Positions 58,316 to 64,000 of a DNA stretch of 64,000 bases are shown here, piece by piece. Under the pieces are notes generated by a model. The model had not been told where the DNA came from. It made no database searches and was given only the letters and a program-made list of their open reading frames with translations. A program made the position numbers and the translations under genes. The stretch comes from Zhengitettix transpicula (Eukaryota; Arthropoda; Insecta; Orthoptera; Tetrigidae). Every line of letters begins with the position of its first letter. Positions within the stretch are counted from its first letter, which is position 1. Where the stretch lies: assembly GCA_037074705.1 (NCBI GenBank), contig CM073593.1, positions 105,981,738 through 106,045,737 on the forward strand, read 5' to 3'.

Positions 58316-58430
58316 TAAGGAAGACAGCCAATTAGAGACGAAAGAAGTGATAATATAAATTTCACACCGCAACGTTACTGGGATCCTTTGTTCCTTTCGT
58401 CAGGTGCGAAGAAGAAACAATTACTACCTG
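58316..58430. mobile_element. X-family left half X8
   Basis: AAGGAAGACAGCCAATTAGA, GAAGTGATAATATAAAT and the minus motif GCAACGTTACTGGGATCCTT then TGTTCCTTTCGTCAGGTGCG. GAAAC is changed to GTAAC. Confidence 0.75.
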
Positions 58431-58511
58431 AAAAAAACTTTACTTAAATTTTTTTTAACGTTCCTCGTTTGGCTTCTTTGCTATTAATAAATCATCTTAA
58501 TTATACTTGGA

Positions 58512-58645
58512 ATAATCGTAAGGAAGACAGCCTAATATTGAGAAAATCAAATACCACACACAACGACGTTTCTGCGGACCCTTGTTGCTTTCTTCAGGTT
58601 CTGTTTTTGTTAGTCTGTCTTTCTTATTATTAATATTGTTATTAA
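58512..58645. mobile_element. X-family element X9
   Basis: Left AAGGAAGACAGCCTAATATT, minus motif ACGACGTTTCTGCGGACCCT then TGTTGCTTTCTTCAGG, right GTCTGTCTTTCTTATTATTA. The middle and right motif are deleted. Confidence 0.75.
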
Positions 58646-58687
58646 TTTGTACATTGCAGTTTTAAGGAAACGAGTAACATCTCATTA

Positions 58688-58689
<2 letters not shown>

Positions 58690-58760
<71 letters not shown>
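58690..58760. repeat. (CT)n then (TA)n microsatellite
   Basis: About 14 CT units pass into about 20 TA units. Confidence 0.98.
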
Positions 58761-58762
<2 letters not shown>

Positions 58763-59341
58763 CTAATGAATGAAGTTTAAAGAAACTGGAAGCTTATTGA
58801 AGAGAGAAAAAATTAAATTCTGATGTGGACGAAGTGAGGTTAATTTGATGGTCAAGTAAATAAAGGGTTTTGATGGGAGTAATAAGGTAACCGGGGGGGC
58901 GGAGTGATACTGGAGACGATGCCTCCTAGGTTCATAACAACATGATGTGGATCAGTAGTTTTGGGCCTGACGCCGAGCTTCAGTGGCCGGAGTCTGCAGG
59001 TCCGGCACGGGCAAGGGCGTGGGAGGGAGGGAGGCAGAGGGCTCGTATCGACGCGACTGTGTGGAGAGGAAACCTCCTGGCGCGGCTGCTGCCCTGCCCT
59101 CACATGGCCCGCTCACGCACTGCCCAAACTGCCACGGGTCAACGATCCCTGTCTCTGTCTATCTCCATCCCCCCTCCCCTCTGTGTGTGTGCGTCTGGCC
59201 CGGTCCTCGTCCTCACACACTCGCCGCCAGGGCTTACATGTTGCTCTCTTCTTTACCAAGTTAGAAATAAAAACGTTTACTGACGCATTGCTGCCAACTT
59301 ACCACGCCTTTCCAATACTAATATTTGAGAAATAAAATTAT
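58761..59341. other. GC-rich block, no gene recognised
   Basis: 58,930-59,250 is GC-rich and open in all three plus frames (93-124 codons) and one minus frame, which is what high GC alone produces. No domain, and no frame is favoured. Confidence 0.5.
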
Positions 59342-59812
59342 ATTTTTAGGGGTAACAGGTGCTACACGAGTCCACGTGCTGGCAACTCCCCTTTAAAAGC
59401 ATACGAAGGGATTAATAGTTAGGAAGGTCCCCAAGGACGCCCGGGGCTGCAGTTTAAGGATCCTACCCGGCAAGGCACCTGAAGGTGATGCGGGACAAAC
59501 CCTAGAAAAACCTGCATCAGGTAGGTCGGGCTCTTGGGGTACTTGTCCCACGGGCATTGCTGTGGAGGACGCAGCATTTTCTTCTTCGTGCCTCGGCCTG
59601 TTTAAGAAGGAAGCCGGCCGACGGTTGCAGTGGGAACAGTGAACAACACTTAACGAATGCCTAAGGTCTGCGGCCAAGGGACGTACGCCTGTTGAAACGG
59701 GCTTCGGTTCGTGGAAACCTTCCTTCAAAAAATGGTGAGAAGAGGAGGCATCCCCAAAAATAACCCCCATCCGTCTCTCCTAAAAGGTTCTGTCTGCGTA
59801 GAGAATTTTGAG
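59342..59812 (-). mobile_element. S retroposon copy S10, old and diverged
   Basis: GGGGTAACAGGTGCTACACG, GGATCCTACCCGGCAAGGC, AACCCTAGAAAAACCTGCAT and GGAGGACGCAGCATTTTCTT follow in reverse order with many changes and internal deletions, making this the oldest copy in the window. Confidence 0.88.
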
Positions 59813-59825
59813 AAATTAAGATGAA

Positions 59826-60047
59826 TGTGTAGACAGGCTGCATGAGGGTAATCGACATGGTGGCAATTCCCCTTTAATAGCATAGGAAAGGGACTTGAAA
59901 ACAGGGGATGCGGAAGGGTAGAGGAAGGCAGCTAAGGGTTAACCAGGGCCCCCGGGCTGTACTTTAACGATCCTCCTACCCAGCATTCCCTTCTCCAAGC
60001 CTTGACCAGTTTAGGAGGCAGCTGGCCGACTGTTCCGAATGGGAATA
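59826..60047 (-). mobile_element. S retroposon copy S11, internally deleted
   Basis: GTGTAGACAGGCTGCATGAG (the alternative TCTACAC tail), then the 3' region, then a jump at about 59,980 to CCTTGACCAGTTTAGGAGGC. It lacks the S centre. Confidence 0.88.
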
Positions 60048-60160
60048 CTGACCACTGCAGTTGTGTCGCTCTAGGCTCTCCTTAGCACCCTGAAGAAAGG
60101 GACTAGGATCCCAGTGGTCACTTATTTTGCCTACTTTTGGTTATCTTTCTTATTATTAAT
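60048..60160 (+). mobile_element. X-family right half X10
   Basis: GCAGTTGTGTCGCTCTAGGC, CTGAAGAAAGGGACTAGGAT then CCCAGTGGTC and GGTTATCTTTCTTATTATTA. Stem GGGA/UCCC is perfect, but GAAACGTT has been lost. Confidence 0.75.
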
Positions 60161-60235
60161 TTCCAATCCAACTAAATTTATTTATTTATTAGTAATTAAC
60201 CTCACACATCAGTTTCATATTTTAAAAAAATTAAG

Positions 60236-60278
60236 GTGTGCCTGACGGTGTCCCAAAGTATAGACGAAACGTCACGAA
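60236..60278 (+). ncRNA. Hammerhead-like motif H14, variant core
   Basis: CTGACGG at 60,242-60,248 (A9 replaced by G), extra U, GUCC...AGAC stem II, GAAA at 60,266-60,269, CGUC. A TA tract (60,277-60,331) starts right after. Confidence 0.48.
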
Positions 60279-60291
60279 TATATATATATAC

Positions 60292-60331
<40 letters not shown>
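60277..60331. repeat. (TA)n microsatellite
   Basis: TA units with two CATA interruptions; followed by TTGTTTAC. Confidence 0.97.
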
Positions 60332-60333
<2 letters not shown>

Positions 60334-60856
60334 TACATTACTCTGTCATTTATTAAACGTTTTTTGACTGATGGGAAATTTTTTATAATAATTGACTTTG
60401 TATTAAAATTAAATAATAAAAATTGCAGGTTTCGTCTCTGATTGGGAGAATTATTAAAATTATATAAATAAATTAAGTTGTAAAAATTTTTGTTATCCTG
60501 GAAATTTTTAGATTACAAATTTCTGTTTAATAAGCTAATCTTTTTTTTCCCCGTTTATTTAAAGAAGTGAGATAAATATAAGTGTTAAAAAAATATTATG
60601 TATGCAAGGCTACTTAAAATGAATGTTTGCTTCTTTTTTGGGTGTTCATTGTGCAGAGATTAAACTCCGCGGAGTCGTAGAATATAAACGGGGTCAAGAA
60701 CCACTCCTCAAGTGTGACTAAATTGCGAGGTTCCATGGAAACGCAGCTTCACGAACCGTTAACTTTAAATCTGAAAGAATTAGTCGCAGAATATTTGCGG
60801 AGTTGCCGAGGTAACGTGAAACAAAAATCACCCTTGAACCTTTCACGTCCTGAAGC

Positions 60857-60890
<34 letters not shown>

Positions 60891-61392
60891 GAGAGAGAGA
60901 GAGGGTTGTAGTGGGGGATAAGGAAACGTCGCTTTGAATGAGCCGCCGGCGCGGGTTTTCCCTGCCTGCGAGGGACAGCTTTGTGCCTGCAGTGTTCATT
61001 ACAAAGAGAGAGACGGGATGCGCATAATGCGCGCGAATTCTGTTAATTTCAAAGCTGGAGGAGGACTCATCACGGTCCCGCAGCTTCCTCCTCGGAGCAA
61101 AGATGAGAAGAGGCGAGTCGTTGTGATTACAGGGAAGTCAAACACACACGCACGCACACTCGCGCATTATCGTAATAGCTCCTTTGTGTCGGACGACCTT
61201 ATACAGAGACTCTTCTTCTTCCTTCCTTCCTCTGAATTTGTATGGACTCCACGCGACACGGGACTTTATGCTTCCAAGACTGGAGCGTCATCTCCCTGAT
61301 GATGCGGAGGGGTGGACATTAATATGCATCATTTCTTAGAGGACGAAACGGGAATTAATCCCGTTTTAATTTCCCCATAAGCCTGTCGGATA
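60332..61392. other. No gene recognised; GA microsatellite
   Basis: (GA)n at about 60,858-60,903. 60,930-61,300 is GC-balanced with a 121-codon plus frame lacking any domain; it could hide an exon but nothing supports one. Confidence 0.45.
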
Positions 61393-61940
61393 ACGTCGCA
61401 AACGTCCATGGGAATTCTGTACATTGTATCAGCTACAATGTACTGTCGGTCAAGCGTCAACCGTAACAATGTATTGTCGAGCAAACGTCAGGCGGCAACA
61501 ATTTCATGATGTCGGTCAAACGTATATCAGCAACAATTTACTGTCGGGCAACGTATATCGGCAACAATGTCCTGGTGGAAAACTCCAACCGTAACAATGT
61601 ATTGTCGAGCAAACGTCAGGCGGCAACAATGTCATGATATCGGTCAAACGTATATCGGCAACAATGTTCTCTCGGGCAAACGTATATCGGCAACAATGTC
61701 CTGGTAGAAAACGTCAACCGTAACAATGTATTGTCGGGCAAACGTTACTCGGCAACAATGACTTGTCGGGCAAACGTATATCAGAAACAATGTCCTGCCG
61801 ATCAAGCGTCAACCTAAACAATTTATTTTTGGGCAAACGTCAGTCGGCAACAATGTGATGATGTCGGGCAAACGTATATCGGCAACAATGTTTTCTCGGG
61901 AAAACATCAAGCAGGATTTTGCTCTCGGGAAAACGTGCAT
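61393..61940. repeat. Minisatellite, ~33-36-bp units, ~15 copies
   Basis: Units read GTCGGGCAAACGTATATCGG then CAACAATGT with variable last bases. A larger block of about 130 bp (CAACCGTAACAATGTATTGT ... ) repeats at about 61,458 and 61,588, so units are arranged in a higher order. Units at both ends are degenerate. Confidence 0.93.
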
Positions 61941-62067
61941 CAGGCAGGAGTGTGTCTGCATTGTGCACTAGACCAGTCACTATGACGACTGTAGTAATTT
62001 GGAATTTTTGTGTGGTCTTCATTTAAGGTATTTTATTTTTTTAAAAAAATGAAAATTTAGGCCTGAT

Positions 62068-62390
62068 TGTAAAATTAATAATAAGAAAGATAGACGAATA
62101 CAGACGTATTAAGTGGTAATGAAAATACCACACACACACAACGTTTCCTTGTTCCAACTCTTCAGGCGCTAAGAGCAGCATAGAGCGAGACAACTGCACT
62201 GTAAAATATATATATGTATAACTTTTTAATTTTTGTGTGTTTGTCATTTCTGAGTTTTGTCGACTGACCAGTGCAGTTCTGTCGCTCTAGGCTCTTCTCA
62301 GCACCTGAAGAAAGGGACAAGGAAACGTTGTGTAGTAATTATATTATCTGTTCTTTTGTCCATATTTAGCTGTCTTTCTTATTATTGATG
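62068..62390. mobile_element. X-family foldback element X11
   Basis: Left GCCTGATTGTAAAATTAATA, AATAAGAAAGATAGACGAAT, minus motif ACAACGTTTCCTTGTTCCAA (stem II shortened); right CACCTGAAGAAAGGGACAAG then GAAACGTTGTGTAG and AGCTGTCTTTCTTATTATTG. The middle GTCGCTCTAGGCTCTTCTCA is typical. Confidence 0.85.
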
Positions 62391-62824
62391 TGTTTTTTTG
62401 TGAATATCACGTTTACCGAATTGGACCGATGTTTGTCTAATTTTACTGAACTTCTACACCAGAAGTCGCGGATTTTTTTCCATTGTCAGCCATTTTTTTC
62501 TTTAAAAAAATATTTTTTTCCCTCAAAATAAAAAAAGTGTCAATAATAACAACTTAGCGGATTACAGAGTAATATATATATATATATATATTCCATATTC
62601 TCTGTAAATAATAACCCTGTGGTTTTATTTATTAATTTATTATTTACAGTTTTAGATCTGTGGACCAAGTAACAGTGACAGTGGAAACAGTGAAATTGTA
62701 GATGTGGTTCTGTGAATAATAATAATAATAATTTTTAATATTTATGTAACGATTTTTTCTCTTCTCGTTTATTTAAAAATTCTTTTCGTTTATCTATTTC
62801 TCTGTTTTAATTCCCTTTCTTATT
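62391..62824. other. No recognisable feature
   Basis: AT-rich with a TA run at about 62,573-62,591 and AAT repeats near 62,720. Confidence 0.5.
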
Positions 62825-63035
62825 TTGAAAGGTGAATTACATACATTTTTTTCTTTACTTTTATGTGATTATGTGTGTTGCTCTGACTTTAATGTGTTTA
62901 ACGCTATTATTCCTCACCAGTGTATTTTTCAAAGTTGTGTTTTGTTATTATTATCAATAATGCTATATAATAATTCTTTAACGTGTCCTGTTTCCCGACC
63001 ATGGGAGTAATGAATAGAATCAATAAATAAATTTA
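62825..63035 (+). mobile_element. Non-LTR retrotransposon 3' tail, copy 4
   Basis: Ends GTGTCCTGTTTCCCGACCAT then GGGAGTAATGAATAGAATCAATAAATAAA, matching the GTCCTGTTTCC...GGA(A/G)(T/C)AATAA end at 47,697-47,740 and typical LINE tails. The 61-codon frame here is not a gene. Confidence 0.5.
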
Positions 63036-63640
63036 AATCCAAATTTTGTATGTGAGTTCTCAATTTCGTGCTGTAATGCTCGCAGCAGTTCATCACGCGA
63101 AGAAAAGCAAAGCCTGAACCCCGAGGGAGTTAAAATTACTCCAAATTGAAATAAATGAAAATTTCCAGCGCGGGAAAATAGCCAGAACCGACCGCGAATA
63201 GGAAACTTGTGGGTGGTTCCAAGGGTGAGGGTGAGGGGGGGGGGGGGTAGGAAATGAAGCTTCCCGTTCCTTCAACTGCGGGCCGGACCTGTGGCAGGAT
63301 TTATGGACTCAGGTCGAGAATTGTGTTAAGGGGCCTCCACGTAAGGATCGCCCCTCGACGGGGATTATTGGGTATCGTGAACAAACCAGCGTGGAGAATG
63401 AGAAATATTTACAGGTGGGGGAAAAAAAAAAAACAATACGCGTACTAAGGCAACTGAAAATATTTTTATTCCTTCTGAATAATTATTCGAGTCACCGTAG
63501 ACGATTACAGGAGTGTGAAGAGTAACGCAGAAAGTGTACCTACTGCCCTTTGCCCTTATTATATTCAGGTGTTCCACACATCAACATCTGCATTTTTTAC
63601 ATTTATCTAACATCTGTTGACTGTATACAAAAATAAATAA
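63036..63640. other. No gene recognised
   Basis: Balanced composition with a G-run at about 63,236 and an A-run at 63,423. Short frames on both strands, none with a domain. Confidence 0.5.
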
Positions 63641-63644
63641 AATG

Positions 63645-63720
63645 GCCGAAACGTCGGTACACAAAATAAAACGACGTTTCGGTACCGTTTTGAACCATCT
63701 TCAGGTGTATAAAATAACAA
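63645..63720 (-). ncRNA. Hammerhead-like motif H15, core intact, in a small palindrome
   Basis: Minus strand: CTGAAGA (63,704-63,698), extra U, stem II GGUUC/GGUACC with one mismatch, GAAA (63,680-63,677), CGUC. Just left, at 63,648-63,662, GGCCGAAACGTCGGTAC repeats the 3' half in the opposite direction, making an inverted repeat around CACAAAATAAAA. Confidence 0.58.
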
Positions 63721-63863
63721 ATTTTAGTACAAATTGTAACTACATATTTTTTAAAGAACCATTTATATTCACTTAATTGAGTTATAAAGTTTTCGACAAC
63801 GGGTTTATAAAAAACAACTGTTTGCTTCAGGTAATCAACAATAGCGCATATGTTACCTTCTAC

Positions 63864-63910
63864 TTGAACACTTGAAGACGATCCAAAACACGGAACGAAA
63901 CGACTTCGAA
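63864..63910 (+). ncRNA. Hammerhead-like motif H16, C3 and cleavage site changed
   Basis: TTGAAGA at 63,872-63,878 (C3 to U), extra C, stem II GAUCC/GGAAC (one mismatch), GAAA at 63,897-63,900, CGAC instead of CGUC. Divergent partner of H15, about 170 bp away; right flank ATTGGCTGTTTTATGTATTT resembles the Y end. Confidence 0.5.
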
Positions 63911-63985
63911 ACAGTTTCTTACTCACGTATTGGCTGTTTTATGTATTTATGTAAGATGATGTTTTACGAAGTAACTTCTATATGA

Positions 63986-64000
63986 CAATATATATATATA
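63986..64000. repeat. (TA)n tract cut by the window end
   Basis: GACAATATATATATATA at the end of the window; its right flank is outside. Confidence 0.9.

Noticed and set aside
58942..59335. Three overlapping plus frames of 93-124 codons
   Set aside because: All three frames are open at once, which is a composition effect; no frame looks like a protein family I know.
60934..61299. 121-codon plus frame
   Set aside because: No domain or codon preference visible by eye, and no splice or promoter context.
61393..61940. CRISPR-like spacing of repeats
   Set aside because: Units are contiguous without unique spacers and the context is an animal genome; it is a minisatellite.

Overview
This is a gene-poor, AT-rich stretch of animal nuclear DNA built almost entirely from repeats. 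There are no bacterial operons, ribosome binding sites, rRNA genes or convincing complete genes. Tandem satellites, microsatellites, non-LTR retrotransposon scraps, a poly-A retroposon family, LTR remnants and a P-element/THAP9-type transposase pseudogene point to an invertebrate with a repeat-rich genome. An arthropod is my guess, but the species cannot be read from the sequence. Everything below was read by eye; no alignment or folding program was run.

Layout. 1-11,475 is one satellite superfamily: about 44 monomers of about 152 bp (1-6,725), diverged 143-152 bp monomers (6,726-7,890), a single-copy spacer, monomers with embedded TA/CA microsatellites (8,480-9,190), and 150-165 bp monomers (9,190-11,475). 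12,166-17,360 is a second tandem array with a unit of about 887 bp. A P-like transposon sits in it, now seen as a 3' part (14,459-15,602) and a 5' part (17,361-18,230). 18,583-20,213 is a foldback element with arms of about 310 bp. From 20 kb to the end there are unrecognised AT-rich stretches carrying dispersed elements.

Family names used here. S: a poly-A retroposon of about 500 bp, eleven copies plus one scrap. X: small foldback elements of 0.15-0.35 kb carrying the motif CTGAAGAAAGG...GAAACGTTGTG at each inner end. Y and Y': inverted-repeat elements whose ends carry hammerhead-ribozyme-like motifs. Z: a larger foldback element (32,225-33,050) with the same plan. LTR-like: elements with TGTARTR...YATTACA ends lying in TA microsatellites.

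The main discovery lead is a network of hammerhead ribozyme-like motifs: stem I, CUGANGA, stem II, GAAA, a minimal ACGU stem III, then the NUH cleavage position. About ten copies keep the core (CUGANGA plus GAAA) intact. The best are at 25,910-25,954 (-), 39,818-39,860 (+), 47,754-47,793 (-) and 53,121-53,163 (+). Most occur as divergent (-)/(+) pairs inside inverted-repeat ends. They also share an extra nucleotide between CUGANGA and stem II. Satellite monomers near 8.5 and 9.1 kb carry a recognisable decayed version of the same motif, so satellite and dispersed elements may share an ancestor. Hammerheads of this minimal type are known from Penelope-like elements, retrozymes and some animal satellites; no reverse transcriptase of the Penelope type is visible here.
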